A DNA stretch of 21,601 nt from JBFHNV01 sp965365655 (GTDB lineage Bacteria > Pseudomonadota > Gammaproteobacteria > HK1), in assembly GCA_965365655.1 (NCBI GenBank), contig CBDUCN010000047.1, positions 1 to 21,601 of the forward strand, in the 5' to 3' direction. Below, in pieces: positions 1-8,466 of the stretch. The notes beneath the pieces were generated by a model. The model was not told the DNA's origin. It worked only from the letters and a program-made list of their open reading frames with translations, and ran no database searches. The first letter of the stretch is position 1. Every line of letters begins with the position of its first letter. Both the position numbers and the translations under genes were made by a program.

Positions 1-1
1 C

Positions 2-1285
2 TCAGCGCCGGTCCCCGGCCATCAGGTCCAGCGCCTTGCCGAAGAAGTCCTCGCCGCCGAAGTTGCCCGACTTCAGCGCGAGCAGCAGGCCGTCGGGCAG
101 GGACTGCACGACCGGCACGCCGGGATCGATCTGCGTGCCGATGCGCAGCGCCGTCACCCCCAGCGCCTCCACCACCGCACCGGAGGTCTCGCCGCCGGCG
201 ACCACCAGCCGCGTGACACCGCCGTCGCGAAGGCCCTTCGCGACGTGCGCCATCGCCTGCTCCACGACCCGGCCGGCCCGCTCGCGGCCGAGCGCGGCCT
301 GCGCCGCCGCGACCGCGTCCGGCGCATCGGTCGCGTAGACCAGCACCGGGCCGTCGGGCAGGCGCTCCAGCGCCCACGCCAGCGCGCGCGCCGCGCTCTG
401 CGGGTCGGCGTCCAGCTCCAGCGGGTCCAGCTTCAGGTGCGGCATGCGCGCCTTCGCCCACGCGACCTGGCCCTGGGTCGCGCGCGACGCGCTGCCGGCG
501 AGCACCGCGGCGGGACCGCGGTCGGCGTCCAGCGCGCCGGCCTCGGCGTTGCGCGTCACCGCGCCGGACGCGATCAGCGCCTCGGCGGTGCCTATCGCGA
601 GCCCGGAGCCGCCGGTCACCAGCGCCAGGTGCTCGCAGGCGCGGCCCAGCAGGCGCAGGTCGTCGTCGTGCAGCGTGTCCACGACCACGTGCGGCGTGCC
701 GGCCTGGGCCAGCGCGTCGATGCGCTCGCGCACGGCCTGCGCGCCGGCCGCCATCTGCGCCGCCGTCACCTTGCCGACCGGGCGCGTGCACTGGCGCGCG
801 AGCACGCGCACCAGATCCGCGTCGGTCATCGGGTTCAGCGGGTGGTTCTCCATGCCGCTCTCGCTGAGCAGGCGATCGCCGACGAACAGGTGGCCCATGT
901 ACACGCTGCGCCCGGTCTCCGGGAACGCGGGGCAGTAGATGGTCACCGGCGCGTCGAGCGCGTCGAGCAGCGCCTCCGCGACCGGGCCGATGTTGCCGGC
1001 GTCGGTGCTGTCGAACGTGGAGCAGTACTTGAAGTAGATCTGCTTGCAGCCGATCTCGCGAAGGTACGCGAGCGCGTCCAGCGACAGGCGCACCGCGTCC
1101 GCGGCCGCGATGCTGCGGCTCTTCAGCGCGACCACCACCGCGTCGTGGCCGGCGGCGCTGCCGTCGTCGGCGGCGCGCGCGTCGGGGCCGATGAGCTGGA
1201 TCGTGCCGAGCCCGCTGCGCACGAGGTTGTTCGCGAGATCGGTGGCGCCGGTGAAGTCGTCGGCGATGCAGCCCAGGACCGCCAT
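2..1285 (-). CDS. otnK: 3-oxo-tetronate kinase (four-carbon acid sugar kinase family)
   Basis: This 427-residue cytoplasmic kinase is predicted to use ATP to phosphorylate 3-oxo-tetronate (2-keto-tetronate after isomerisation) to its 4-phosphate in threonate/erythronate catabolism. The N-terminus carries the family signature CIADDFTGATDLANNL at residues 6-21. The C-terminal nucleotide-binding half shows VVAGGETSG, then PGVPVVQS, then KSGNFGGEDFF near the end; this last motif is typical of OtnK. The length matches the usual size of about 420. The ATG is chosen because it overlaps the stop of the upstream dehydrogenase gene in a TGATG, which implies translational coupling; longer upstream readings lie inside that gene. 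The stop is only one base from the window edge, so an OtnC aldolase or OtnI isomerase may follow off-window. The family call is strong. The exact stereochemistry of the substrate is inferred from the neighbour. Confidence 0.93.
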   Translation of the reverse strand: MAVLGCIADDFTGATDLANNLVRSGLGTIQLIGPDARAADDGSAAGHDAVVVALKSRSIAAADAVRLSLDALAYLREIGCKQIYFKYCSTFDSTDAGNIGPVAEALLDALDAPVTIYCPAFPETGRSVYMGHLFVGDRLLSESGMENHPLNPMTDADLVRVLARQCTRPVGKVTAAQMAAGAQAVRERIDALAQAGTPHVVVDTLHDDDLRLLGRACEHLALVTGGSGLAIGTAEALIASGAVTRNAEAGALDADRGPAAVLAGSASRATQGQVAWAKARMPHLKLDPLELDADPQSAARALAWALERLPDGPVLVYATDAPDAVAAAQAALGRERAGRVVEQAMAHVAKGLRDGGVTRLVVAGGETSGAVVEALGVTALRIGTQIDPGVPVVQSLPDGLLLALKSGNFGGEDFFGKALDLMAGDRR

Positions 1286-2187
1286 CACCCCTCCCCGGGC
1301 GGCAGCTCGATCCCCGCGAGGCGCTGCCAGACCTTGACCACCGCGGCGTCGTCCTCGCGGCCGAGCCCGGCGGCCGACGCCATCGTGAAGAGCTGGAACG
1401 CCTCCGACGCCATCGGCAGCGGGAAGCGCGTCTCGCGGGCGGTGTCCAGCACCAGTCCCAGGTCCTTGATGAAGATGTCCACCGCGCTCTTCGGCGCGTA
1501 GTCGTTGTCGAGGATGTGCGGCACGCGGTTCTCGAACATCCACGAGTTGCCCGCCGATGCGGTGATCACCCGGTACACCTCGTGCGCGTCCAGGCCGGAC
1601 TTCAGCGCGAAGGCCATCGCCTCGCCGGACACCGCGATGTGCACGCCGGCGAGCAGCTGGTTCACGAGCTTCATCGCCGAGCCCTGGCCGATCGCGTCGC
1701 CCATCACGAACAGGTTCGCGGCGGCCGCCTCGAACACGTCGGCGGCCCGATCGCGGCGATCCGGCGGCCCGGAGAGCATGATCGACAGGTTGCCCTCGCG
1801 CGCGCGCACCGGACCGCCGCTCACCGGCGCGTCGAGCAGCGCGATGCGCCGCTCCGAGAGCTTCGCGTCGAGATCGCGCACGAACGCCGGCGCCACCGTC
1901 GCAGACTGGATCAGCAGCCCACCGTCGAACGCGCGCGCGAGTCCGTCAGGGCCGAACAGCACGCTTTCCACCTGCGCGGCGTTCACGACCATCGTGATCA
2001 CGCGGTCGGTGTGCTCGGCCATCGCGGCCGGGCTGCCGCACGCGATGCCGCCGCCCTCCTCGAAGGCCTTCAGCTTCGCCGGGTCGACGTCGAAGCCGGC
2101 GACGCGCAGACCCGCGTCCACCAGCGCGAGCGCGGTGCCCATGCCCATCGCGCCGAGGCCGGCGACGCCGGCGGTGGGTGCAGTCAT
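1285..2187 (-). CDS. ltnD: L-threonate dehydrogenase-like NAD(P)-dependent beta-hydroxyacid dehydrogenase
   Basis: This 300-residue enzyme belongs to the 3-hydroxyisobutyrate/6-phosphogluconate dehydrogenase superfamily and is predicted to oxidise L-threonate (or a related tetronate) to 2-oxo-tetronate with NAD. It begins with a Rossmann motif, GLGAMGMG, then the substrate-binding signature DAPVSGGPVRAREG, then GQGSAMKLVNQLLAG, in which K173 is the expected catalytic lysine. Its start is preceded by AGGA about eight bases upstream. It overlaps the kinase gene by one base (TGATG). The pairing with an OtnK-type kinase is the main reason for choosing ltnD over tartronate semialdehyde reductase or 3-hydroxyisobutyrate dehydrogenase, which share the same motifs. 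Acid sugar catabolism is well supported; the precise substrate is inferred. Confidence 0.88.
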   Translation of the reverse strand: MTAPTAGVAGLGAMGMGTALALVDAGLRVAGFDVDPAKLKAFEEGGGIACGSPAAMAEHTDRVITMVVNAAQVESVLFGPDGLARAFDGGLLIQSATVAPAFVRDLDAKLSERRIALLDAPVSGGPVRAREGNLSIMLSGPPDRRDRAADVFEAAAANLFVMGDAIGQGSAMKLVNQLLAGVHIAVSGEAMAFALKSGLDAHEVYRVITASAGNSWMFENRVPHILDNDYAPKSAVDIFIKDLGLVLDTARETRFPLPMASEAFQLFTMASAAGLGREDDAAVVKVWQRLAGIELPPGEG

Positions 2188-2220
2188 CGGTGAGTTCCTG
2201 TGCGGCGGCGACGGGGCGAC

Positions 2221-2226
2221 ATTATC
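2221..2226 (-). promoter_or_regulatory. candidate -10 element for ltnD-otnK
   Basis: On the minus strand this short AT island reads TGATAATG. It contains GATAAT, a five-of-six match to the sigma-70 -10 box, 33 bases before the ltnD ATG in otherwise extremely GC-rich DNA. I see no clear -35 at 16-18 bases, so activation or an alternative sigma factor is possible. Confidence 0.4.
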
Positions 2227-2387
2227 ACGCGCGCGGCGCTGTCGCGGCGCATCGCACCGCGCGCGGCGCGCCCGGATCGTCGTCGTGCGCGCGGCCGGAT
2301 TCTCGCGCGCGGCGCGGGGGGTACGGGACCTGCCCGGCCTCGCCCGCAGCCGCAGGGCCCGGGCACGGTTCGCCGGTCGAGCCCGAC

Positions 2388-2416
2388 TTGAACCGCGCTG
2401 CGGCGCCCGCGATAGT
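2388..2416 (+). promoter_or_regulatory. sigma-70-like promoter placing the cyclase start at +1
   Basis: TTGAAC (2388-2393) and GATAGT (2411-2416) are separated by exactly 17 bases. Each matches the sigma-70 consensus at four of six positions. Transcription would be expected to begin about seven bases after the -10 box, at or next to the GTG at 2423. No Shine-Dalgarno-like sequence precedes that GTG, so a leaderless transcript is a reasonable inference. Confidence 0.5.
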
Positions 2417-2422
2417 GGCCGC

Positions 2423-3697
2423 GTGTCCACGCCGGTCCCGGTCCCCGACAACAACGGCCTGCTGGTCGACGAGCTCGCCGACTGGCTGATGCAGAGCGCG
2501 CTGGACGAGACCACGCCGGAGCAGGTGCTGGCGGGCTGCTGCGAGCGCCTGGTCGCCGCCGACCTGCCGCTGGCGCGCGTGCAGCTCGGCTTCCGCACCC
2601 TGCACCCGCTGTTCCAGAGCGTGTCCATCACCTGGCGCGCAGGCGAGGCGCTGGAGGTCGACGAGCATCCCCACGGCATGCGGAGCCCGGAGTTTCTCGC
2701 GTCGCCGCATTACGCCCTGCTGACGTCCGGCATCGGGCGTCTGCGGCGGCGGCTCGAGGGCGACGCCGTCACCGTGGACTACCCGGTGCTGCACGACCTG
2801 CGCGCCCAGGGCGCGACCGACTACGTGGCGTGGGTGGTGAGCTTCGGGTCCGAGCTGCACGGGGAGGTCTCGGGGCGCGACGGCCTCACCGGCTCCTGGA
2901 CCACACGCCGGCCCGGCGGCTTCACCGACGCGGACCTGCGCGTGCTCAAGCGCATCGAGCGGCGCCTGGCGGTGGCCTGCAAGGTGAGCATCAAGAGCCA
3001 GATCGCGCGCAACGTGCTGCGCGCCTACCTCGGCGATCACGCCGGCGAGCGCGTGTGGGCCGGATCGATCTCGCGCGGCTCGGGCGAGAACATCCACGCG
3101 GTGATCTGGTTCGCGGATCTGCGCGACTCCACGCGCCTGTCCGAGGAGATGCCGCTGGCGGAGTTCCTGGCGCTGCTCAACGACTTCTTCGAGTGCATCG
3201 CGGGGCCGGTGCTGGACCACGGCGGCGAGGTGCTGCGCTTCATCGGCGACGCGGTGCTCGCGGTGTTCCCGATGGAGGGCCACCACCGCGACGACTTCAC
3301 GCACTGCCCGGTGCATCGCGCCGCGTGCGCCACGGCCCTCGCCGCGGCCCGCGACGCGATGGCGCGCGTCGCCGATCTGAACGCGCGCCGCGCCGGCGCG
3401 GGCGCGCAGGCGCTGCGCTACGGCATCGGCCTGCACGTGGGCGACGTGATGTACGGCAACATCGGCGTGCCGTCGCGCGTCGAGTTCTCCGTCGTCGGCG
3501 CGACCGCGAACCACGCCGCGAAGATCGAGTCCCTGTGCAAGTCCCTGGACGTGCCGATGGTGGTCTCCGCCGACTTCGCGGCGCTGGTCGACGAGCCTCT
3601 GCAGACCCTCGGCCGCCACCGCCTGCCCGGCGCGGGCCGCGAGCAGGAGGTGTTCACGCTGTCCGGGCTGGCCGGCGCCGCGCACGGCAGCGTCTGA
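2423..3697 (+). CDS. class III adenylate/guanylate cyclase
   Basis: This 424-residue soluble protein is predicted to make cAMP or cGMP from the nucleoside triphosphate. Residues 1 to about 200 form an N-terminal module (DELADWLMQSALDETTPEQV, then LARVQLGFRTLHPLF and SVSITWR) found in many proteobacterial, notably rhizobial, cyclases; its ligand is unknown. The catalytic domain spans about 225-415. The two metal-binding aspartates are D232 in WFADLRDST and D276 in IGDAVLAVFP, 44 residues apart as expected. In the NxxxR transition-state motif the arginine is replaced by lysine (N363...K367, in ATANHAAKIE). The GTG start is chosen because the frame upstream overlaps ltnD antisense and lacks family similarity. 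No transmembrane segment is visible. Substrate preference cannot be decided from sequence alone. Confidence 0.88.
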   Translation: MSTPVPVPDNNGLLVDELADWLMQSALDETTPEQVLAGCCERLVAADLPLARVQLGFRTLHPLFQSVSITWRAGEALEVDEHPHGMRSPEFLASPHYALLTSGIGRLRRRLEGDAVTVDYPVLHDLRAQGATDYVAWVVSFGSELHGEVSGRDGLTGSWTTRRPGGFTDADLRVLKRIERRLAVACKVSIKSQIARNVLRAYLGDHAGERVWAGSISRGSGENIHAVIWFADLRDSTRLSEEMPLAEFLALLNDFFECIAGPVLDHGGEVLRFIGDAVLAVFPMEGHHRDDFTHCPVHRAACATALAAARDAMARVADLNARRAGAGAQALRYGIGLHVGDVMYGNIGVPSRVEFSVVGATANHAAKIESLCKSLDVPMVVSADFAALVDEPLQTLGRHRLPGAGREQEVFTLSGLAGAAHGSV

Positions 3698-3716
3698 CGG
3701 CCGGAACCCGGCATCG

Positions 3717-3732
3717 CGAGCGCAAGCGCTCG
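3717..3732. repeat. 16-base palindrome between cyclase and MFS genes
   Basis: CGAGCGC-AA-GCGCTCG is a perfect inverted repeat with 7-base arms, 20 bases after the cyclase stop and 73 bases before the transporter start. No T-run follows, so it could be an operator or a weak terminator hairpin. Confidence 0.4.
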
Positions 3733-3804
3733 AGAGCCCTTCACCATGCCTGCCGGACGGGCGCCTTCGCGCGGCGCTGTCGGCGGCGCGGACGGCGTGA
3801 CACC

Positions 3805-5010
3805 ATGCGCGCCGACGTGGAGCACCGCAACGGAAGCTGGACCGGCGTGATCTTCGGCGTGGGCGTGGCCGCCTTCGCCGCGTACCAGCAGTTCAAGCTG
3901 CCCGTGGTGCTGCCGGTGCTGCTCGAGCGCTACGGCTACGAGCGCACGCTCGCCGGCGGCTTCGTGTCCGTCTACGCGCTCGCGGGACTGCTGCTGTCGG
4001 TGTGGATCGGGGGGCGGCTGGAGCGCCACGGCGCGGCGGGGCCGATCGTGGTCGCGGCGGCGCTGATCGCGGGTGGGTCGGTGCTGACGCTGGCCGCGCC
4101 GGGAGCGGGCGTCGCGGTGCTCGCCGGCCGGGGCCTGGAGGGCCTCGGCTTCGCGGTGCTCGCGGTCGCGGGGCCGTCGCTCGCGAACGCCAACGCGCCG
4201 GCCGCGAGCGCGTCGCTGGTGGTCGGGCTGAGCGCGGCGTGGATCCCCGTCGGGCAGCTCACCGCGACCGGCCTCGCGCCGCTCGCGCTCGCGAGCGGCG
4301 GCTGGCCCGTGCTGTGGTGGCTGGGCATCGCGGGCGCGTTGATGCTGGTGCTGGCCGTGATCGCACTGGACGCAGTGCCCGGCGTGACGCTGTCGCCGGC
4401 GCGCCGCGGCGCCGCCGGCTCGGGGCGCCTGTCGGCGCGCGAGCGGGTCACGCTTGTCGTGGTCGCGTGCGTGTTCGGGCTGTGGTCCGGGCAGTACTTC
4501 GCGTACATGACCTGGCTGCCGCAGTACCTCGTGGAGGTGCACCGCCTGCCGGTCGGCGGCGCGCTGCTGGGCTACGTGGTGCCGGTGGTGTTCGTGATGG
4601 TGTTCAACGTCGCGGCCGGCGCGCTGCTGCGCGCCGGCGTGCCGCTGGGGCCGCTGATGACCGGCGCCATCGCGACGCAGGTGGCAGTCTGGTGGCTGCT
4701 GCCGGTGACCGGCGGCGGCCTCGCGGGCCTCGCGTCGCTCATCGCCTACGGCATCGGCGCGGGCGTGGTGCCGACGTGCCTGTTCGCGTCCCCCGGCGCG
4801 GTCGTCGGTCCCGGGCGCAGCACCGCGCCGGCGCTGGGGATCCTGATGACCGGGCGCAACCTCGGGGTGCTGATCGGGCCGGTGCTGCTCGCGTGGGTGG
4901 CCGGCGACGGCAGCGGCTGGGACGACGGCGCGCGGGTGTTCGCCGGCCTGACCACGCTCGCGATGGTGCTCGCCGGCGTGTTCGCGGTCAGGCTCCGCGG
5001 CGTGCGTTGA
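3805..5010 (+). CDS. MFS transporter
   Basis: This is a 401-residue inner-membrane permease with about twelve hydrophobic helices, the expected length for a major facilitator. The first helix region (YQQFKLPVVLPVLLERYGYE) and the following VSVYALAGLLLSVWIGGRLE resemble the CynX/NarK-like branch. A basic loop after helix 2 (GGRLERHG) corresponds to the MFS motif between helices 2 and 3, and a charged central loop (PARRGAAGSGRLSARERV) separates the two six-helix halves. The ATG is placed where the membrane protein begins; no strong ribosome binding site precedes it, and the frame upstream is antisense-like. It runs in the same direction as the cyclase with a 107-base gap. The substrate cannot be told. 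Tetronate or an anion is possible from context, but that is speculation. Confidence 0.85.
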   Translation: MRADVEHRNGSWTGVIFGVGVAAFAAYQQFKLPVVLPVLLERYGYERTLAGGFVSVYALAGLLLSVWIGGRLERHGAAGPIVVAAALIAGGSVLTLAAPGAGVAVLAGRGLEGLGFAVLAVAGPSLANANAPAASASLVVGLSAAWIPVGQLTATGLAPLALASGGWPVLWWLGIAGALMLVLAVIALDAVPGVTLSPARRGAAGSGRLSARERVTLVVVACVFGLWSGQYFAYMTWLPQYLVEVHRLPVGGALLGYVVPVVFVMVFNVAAGALLRAGVPLGPLMTGAIATQVAVWWLLPVTGGGLAGLASLIAYGIGAGVVPTCLFASPGAVVGPGRSTAPALGILMTGRNLGVLIGPVLLAWVAGDGSGWDDGARVFAGLTTLAMVLAGVFAVRLRGVR

Positions 5011-5296
5011 CGGCGGCCGTCTACCGGCGCTCGCACGCGCGTCGCGACGGCGCGGGAGCCGGACGGCCGTTCCTGAATGCCGATCACGGGCCGGTCGGCC
5101 GGGCTCCCTCCCCTGCGGGACGCCGGGGAGCGGAACGGACATGGAGCACCACGGAGGAAGTACGTGCGCGAGCCGCCGCCTCGGGCACCTGCACAGGCGA
5201 TCCGACGAAGCGAGCGGTGTCCCGGATTCCCGCACGGCTGTCTAGGATTCGCGTGCAACGCCCGCCGCCGGACGAGCACCGATCCAGGAGCGCCGC

Positions 5297-5590
5297 ATGG
5301 CCGCGAAGAAGAGATGGTCGCGCGCCGTCACCGAGAACAGCCGGGCTCTCGAGCTGGAGCCGGGCGTGTTCACGTGGTCGGACCCGCGGCGGATCGCACG
5401 CTCGCTGAAGCGCTCGGCGGACGCCAGCACCGCGCGGAAGGCGACGCCGTTTCGCTCCGCGATGTCGATGCTGGTGTTCTACGTGAACCGCGCGGGCAGC
5501 CACCTCGACGACGATCGCAGGCGCGTGCTGGAGCAGGCGAAGGAGGAGCTGCGCCGGCTCTACGGCCGCAAGGGCACCCGGGGCCGGTGA
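5297..5590 (+). CDS. DUF3175 domain-containing protein
   Basis: This small 97-residue basic protein matches what I recall of the DUF3175 family over its full length: KKRWSRAVTENSRALELEPG, then VFTWSDPRRIARSLKRSA, then RKATPFRSAMSMLVFYVNRA, and a C-terminal helix LEQAKEELRRLYGR. Its function is unknown; proteins of this family are small, probably cytoplasmic and often annotated as hypothetical. The ATG is well supported by AGGAG at 5286-5290, six bases upstream. A TAGGAT at 5243-5248 is a possible -10 box. The preceding 286 bases after the MFS gene hold no other convincing gene. Its stop lies 34 bases from the convergent dehydrogenase gene. Confidence 0.85.
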   Translation: MAAKKRWSRAVTENSRALELEPGVFTWSDPRRIARSLKRSADASTARKATPFRSAMSMLVFYVNRAGSHLDDDRRRVLEQAKEELRRLYGRKGTRGR

Positions 5591-5624
5591 CCGGGCCCGG
5601 TCCCGGCCCCTCCCGATTCCCCGC

Positions 5625-6593
5625 TCAGCCGTCCACCACCGAATCCCCGTCGCGCACAGGCTCGCCGCGCGAGACCCGCGCGATGTTGTCGAACATCCTC
5701 GTGACCGTGGGCGCGAAGCTGTCCGCGGCCATCGCGCCCAGGTGCGGCGTGAGGGTGAGGTTGTCGACGCCGACCAGCGGGCTGTCCGCGGGCAGCGGCT
5801 CGATCTCGTAGACGTCCACGGCCGCGGAGTGGATCTCGCGCGCGCGCAGCGCCGCGACGAGGTCCGCCTCGACGACCACGCCGCCGCGCGCGACGTTCAC
5901 GAGCGTCGCGGTGGGCTTCATCGCGCGCAGCGCCGCGCGGTCGATCAGCCCCTGCGTCTGCGCGGTGAGCGGGCAGTGCAGCGACACCACGTCACTGCGC
6001 GCGAGAAGCTCGTGCAGCCCGGCGTACGCGACGCCCAGCACGCGCTCCTCGCCCGGCGGCAGGCGGGTCGGCTTGTGATACAGGATCTCGCAGCCGAACG
6101 CCGTGAGCAGCCGCGCGACGTTCCTGCCGATCGCGCCGAAGCCGACGAGGCCGACGGTCTTGCCGGAGAGCAGGTACGGCTCGCCGCCGCTCCAGTTGCG
6201 CCACTGCCCCTGCTGCAGGCGGTGGTGGCCATGCGCGATGTGGCGCAGCGCGCCGATGATCAGCCCGAGGGTGAACTCCGCGACCGGCAGCGCGTTGCTG
6301 CCGGTGGTGCGCGCCACCCGGATGCCGAGCTCGCGCGCGGTATCGACGTCGAGGTTGTCGACGCCCACACCCCACTTGTGCAGCAGCTTCAGGCGCGTCG
6401 CCGCGCGCAGCACGTCGCCGCTCACCGCCACCTGGCCGGAGATCGCGTAGTCCGCGTCCGCGATGATGCGCGCGAGGTGCTCGTCGCCGCGCGCGGTGGC
6501 GTGGTCCAGCTCGAAGCCCGGCGGCAGCAGGTCGCGCAGCCTGTCCGCGACGGCCTCGCTGATCGCGTCGAGCACGACGATCCGCTCGCTCAC
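5625..6593 (-). CDS. D-isomer-specific 2-hydroxyacid dehydrogenase
   Basis: This 322-residue cytoplasmic dehydrogenase interconverts a 2-oxoacid and a D-2-hydroxyacid with NAD(P)H. The nucleotide-binding motif GFGAIG lies at 151-156. The catalytic triad is R236 (NVARGG), E265 (YEIEP) and H284 (TPHLGA). The acidic residue usually found at the end of the second Rossmann strand is replaced by HKPTR (173-177), which suggests NADP(H) preference. The GTG start is chosen because a strong GGAGG lies seven to eight bases upstream; an in-frame ATG further up would overlap the preceding gene. It starts 25 bases after the gamma-glutamyltransferase stop, so the two are probably cotranscribed. Glyoxylate/hydroxypyruvate reductase or phosphoglycerate dehydrogenase-like activity is possible; the substrate is unknown. 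Confidence 0.9.
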   Translation of the reverse strand: MSERIVVLDAISEAVADRLRDLLPPGFELDHATARGDEHLARIIADADYAISGQVAVSGDVLRAATRLKLLHKWGVGVDNLDVDTARELGIRVARTTGSNALPVAEFTLGLIIGALRHIAHGHHRLQQGQWRNWSGGEPYLLSGKTVGLVGFGAIGRNVARLLTAFGCEILYHKPTRLPPGEERVLGVAYAGLHELLARSDVVSLHCPLTAQTQGLIDRAALRAMKPTATLVNVARGGVVVEADLVAALRAREIHSAAVDVYEIEPLPADSPLVGVDNLTLTPHLGAMAADSFAPTVTRMFDNIARVSRGEPVRDGDSVVDG

Positions 6594-6618
6594 CCGCCCC
6601 GCCTCCGGACCACGCGGC

Positions 6619-8295
6619 TCACACGCCCGAGAAGCGCACCCCGGCGCGCGCAAGCCCGCCGGCGATCGCGACCGGCGTGCCGTCCGCGCGCCAGCATGCG
6701 GCGCCGGTGAGCGTTCCGTCGTCGTCGAACGCGATCGCGTTCATGCCGCCGGCGATGCGGCGCACCCGCTCGACCTCGTGGCCGCGATCGCGAAGGCCCT
6801 GCTCGACCGCCGGGGGAAATCCCTCCTCGATCTCCACCACGCCGCCCTCGGTCCAGATCCGCGGCGCCTCCACCGCCTCCTGCAGGCTCATCCGGTGGTC
6901 CAGCAGGTTCACCAGCGCCTGCAGCGCGGACGGGAAGATGCGCAGGCCGCCGGGCAGCCCCAGCGCGAAGCGGATCCGGCCGCCGTCGCACACCATCATC
7001 GGGGCCATCGACGTGAACACCCGCTTGCCGGGCGCGACCGACAGCGCGAGGCCGGGATGCGGATCGAAGTTGAACATGTAGTTGTTCGCGATCATCCCGG
7101 TGCCCGGCACCTGCACGCAGGCGCCGAACAGGCCGTTGATGGTCTGCGTGATCGCGATGACGTTGCCGTCGGCGTCCGCAGCCGTCACGTGCGTGGTCGA
7201 GGTGGAGTCGCCGTGCACGCCGGCGGACCAGCGCCGGGTGCGCTGCGGGTCGATCTGCGCGCGGCGCTCGTCCGCGTAGGCCCTGCTCGTGAGGCGCGCC
7301 ACCGGCACGTCGACGAAGGCCGGGTCCGCGGTGGCGACCGCGCGGTCGGCGAACGCGATCTTCAGCACCTCGGCGAGCAGGTGCACCGATTCCGGCGAGC
7401 CGAAGCCCATGCCCGCGACGTCGAAGCCCTCGAGCAGGTTCAGCATCTGCGCGACGTGCACGCCCGCCGACGCGGGCGGCGGCGGGCCGTACACGTCGGC
7501 GCCGCGGTAGCGCCCGCGCACCGGCTCGCGGTCGATCACCTCGAAGCGCGCGAGATCGTCGGCCGTGACGATGCCGCCGCCGTCACGCACCGCGTCGACG
7601 AACGCGGCGCCGAGCGCGCCGCCGTACAGCGCGCCGGCGCCGTCGCGCGCAATGGTGCGCAGCGTCTGCGCGTACTCGGGCTGGCGCAGGCGTGCCCCCG
7701 CCGCCAGCGGCGTCCCGCCGGGCAGGAACAGCGCGCTCAGGCCCGGGTCGCGGCGCAGGTCGGCGGCGTGGTCGGCGATGCAGTCCGCGAGGTACGGGGT
7801 CACGACGAAGCCCCGCTCGGCGAGTCGCACGGCGGGCGCGACCGCGTCCTCGAGGCCGATGCTGCCGTGGCGCTCGAGCACCCGGCACCAGCCCGCGAGC
7901 GCACCCGGCACCGCGATCGCCAGCGCACCGACCTGGTTCGCGCGGCCGACGGTGTCGCGGTAGCGCGGGAGCTCGTCGGACACGGTCTGGTACATCGCGT
8001 CGTGGGCGGCGCCCGGTGCGGTGCTCAGCGCGTCCACGATCACGTGGCGGCCGTCGCCGCGGCGGATGTGGGCCACGCCGCCGCCGAGCACGCCGACCAT
8101 CATCGGCTCGACCACCGTGAGCGCGAACAGCGCGGCCACGGCCGCGTCCACCGCGTTGCCGCCGCCGAGCAGGATCTCCGCGCCGGCCGCCGACGCACGC
8201 GGGTGGTTGGTCACGATCATCGCGCGCGAGCCGCGGGCGGGCTGCTTCTCGCACCGGAACGTCGTGAAGCGCCTCGGCGGTGTGGGCGTTGCCAT
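6619..8295 (-). CDS. gamma-glutamyltransferase family protein (Ntn hydrolase)
   Basis: This 558-residue protein is a gamma-glutamyltransferase/acylase-like Ntn hydrolase, made as a precursor that cuts itself before the catalytic threonine. That residue should be T367 in DSTSTTHVTAADADGN, giving a large chain of about 366 and a small chain of about 192 residues, as in the family. The N-terminal half has the conserved HPRASAAGAEILLGGGNAVD, and GPPPPASAG is present. The lid-loop region reads NNYMFNFDPHPG, typical of GGT-like YwrD/acylase relatives rather than of E. coli GGT (NNQMDDF). There is no signal peptide, whereas classical GGTs are periplasmic, so this one is probably cytoplasmic. The ATG is chosen as the first start near the family N-terminus; only a weak GAGG precedes it. 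It sits between the nitrile hydratase genes and a 2-hydroxyacid dehydrogenase, all on one strand. Confidence 0.9.
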   Translation of the reverse strand: MATPTPPRRFTTFRCEKQPARGSRAMIVTNHPRASAAGAEILLGGGNAVDAAVAALFALTVVEPMMVGVLGGGVAHIRRGDGRHVIVDALSTAPGAAHDAMYQTVSDELPRYRDTVGRANQVGALAIAVPGALAGWCRVLERHGSIGLEDAVAPAVRLAERGFVVTPYLADCIADHAADLRRDPGLSALFLPGGTPLAAGARLRQPEYAQTLRTIARDGAGALYGGALGAAFVDAVRDGGGIVTADDLARFEVIDREPVRGRYRGADVYGPPPPASAGVHVAQMLNLLEGFDVAGMGFGSPESVHLLAEVLKIAFADRAVATADPAFVDVPVARLTSRAYADERRAQIDPQRTRRWSAGVHGDSTSTTHVTAADADGNVIAITQTINGLFGACVQVPGTGMIANNYMFNFDPHPGLALSVAPGKRVFTSMAPMMVCDGGRIRFALGLPGGLRIFPSALQALVNLLDHRMSLQEAVEAPRIWTEGGVVEIEEGFPPAVEQGLRDRGHEVERVRRIAGGMNAIAFDDDGTLTGAACWRADGTPVAIAGGLARAGVRFSGV

Positions 8296-8388
8296 GCGCG
8301 GCGGCGGCCTCAGCGGCTCACCCGGCCCCAGCGTCCCGTCCCACAAACACATTGCGTTTCTCGCCGGCCCCCGCACCCCGTGGCGGCG

Positions 8389-8418
8389 TTGCGACTCGTC
8401 GCAATAGCGACGGCTATT
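8389..8418. promoter_or_regulatory. two abutting palindromes, candidate operator upstream of the GGT-family gene
   Basis: TTGCGAC-TC-GTCGCAA (8389-8404) is a perfect inverted repeat with 7-base arms. AATAGC-GACG-GCTATT (8403-8418) is a second perfect one with 6-base arms sharing two bases with the first. They lie about 95-125 bases upstream of the gamma-glutamyltransferase ATG. Their size suits a dimeric helix-turn-helix repressor such as a GntR- or LacI-type protein, but no regulator gene is present in the window to pair with them. Confidence 0.45.
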
Positions 8419-8466
8419 ACTCCTCGCCGCGCCTTGCCACACGGCACGGATGGCTCGCCGAGAATT

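Noticed and set aside
5140..5244. Small open frame ATGGAGCACCACGG... upstream of the DUF3175 gene
   Set aside because: About 34 codons, no ribosome binding site at the right distance, and arginine-rich composition like random GC-rich DNA.
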